From positions 51,049 to 115,048 of the forward strand of contig JBJKRL010000058.1 of the NCBI GenBank assembly GCA_046704745.1: DNA of 64,000 nucleotides, read 5' to 3'. Numbering within the stretch: position 1 is the first letter of the stretch; each line of letters opens with the position of its first letter. The notes beneath the pieces are model-generated. The model was not told the origin of the DNA. It made no database searches and was given only the letters and a program-made list of their open reading frames with translations. The position numbers and the translations under genes were made by a program. Shown here piece after piece: positions 63,871 through 64,000 of the stretch. Origin of the DNA: CAWGGS01 sp046704745. Its GTDB lineage: Bacteria > Desulfobacterota > Desulfobulbia > Desulfobulbales > Desulfocapsaceae.

Positions 63871-64000
63871 AGATACCTATGACTTCAAAAATGGTTCGTT
63901 GTCTATTCCGTTTTTGTCTCACTCTGCCACCTTATGTCATTGTTTTTCCTTGAATTGACTGTGGAACAATAACATATTTAGCAAAAAAAATCTTGAAAAA

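Overview
The window looks like a chromosomal piece of a Gram-negative, probably deltaproteobacterial (Desulfobacterota/Desulfobulbales-like) genome. Reasons: several lipoprotein and outer-membrane efflux genes; a two-cysteine DksA; long multi-PAS kinases; a B12-binding radical SAM protein; CstA and PilZ genes. The taxonomic call is inference from gene style only. No rRNA, tRNA or CRISPR array was seen.

Layout. 0.1-2 kb: dksA-like gene and small cysteine-rich proteins. 2-5.8 kb: an operon of a GT2 glycosyltransferase, a GT39-type membrane glycosyltransferase and a PIG-L/LmbE deacetylase, which fits polyprenyl-phosphate-linked sugar transfer. 6-11 kb: ankyrin lipoprotein, N-terminally truncated FAD oxidoreductase, frameshifted B12/radical SAM protein, a 19-bp tandem repeat with a GC-rich palindrome, and a GT1 glycosyltransferase. 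11-15.5 kb: two paralogous exported tectonin-type beta-propellers around a membrane protein with a spermidine-synthase-like domain. 15.7-21.9 kb: signalling genes, many damaged: a sensor remnant, a seven-PAS hybrid kinase split by a frameshift, and a PilZ gene with a stop codon at a key glycine. 22-24 kb: remnants of two tyrosine recombinases and a LuxR-type helix-turn-helix. 24-27 kb: cstA and a broken DASS anion transporter. 27-30 kb: RAYT transposase scrap and two Ser/Thr-rich proteins sharing an upstream box, one interrupted by an amber codon. 30-39 kb: DoxX, VIT1, RluA, Cys/Met PLP enzyme, MaoC, CsgG-like lipoprotein and a VWA protein. 39-45 kb: an RND tripartite efflux operon. 46-50 kb: DUF347 membrane protein, a second YkgJ-like protein and an OmpR/HK pair.

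50-63.9 kb is the most coherent accessory block, all on the plus strand. ACP, KAS-II, a Cys-nucleophile alpha/beta hydrolase, a HAD phosphatase and a class III aminotransferase form a tight unit (three of four junctions overlap). A TolC-DevC-DevA-DevB-like ABC exporter follows. Then come an arginase-fold protein, a FemAB/GNAT-like acyltransferase, two SMR-type half transporters and a DegT/ArnB-type aminotransferase. I read this as a candidate, possibly undescribed, pathway that makes an amino-modified acyl or lipid-linked product and exports or flips it. The product is unknown.

At least ten genes in the first 32 kb are disrupted. Three of the breaks are single-base changes in five-base homopolymers, so real gene decay and sequencing error both need to be considered.
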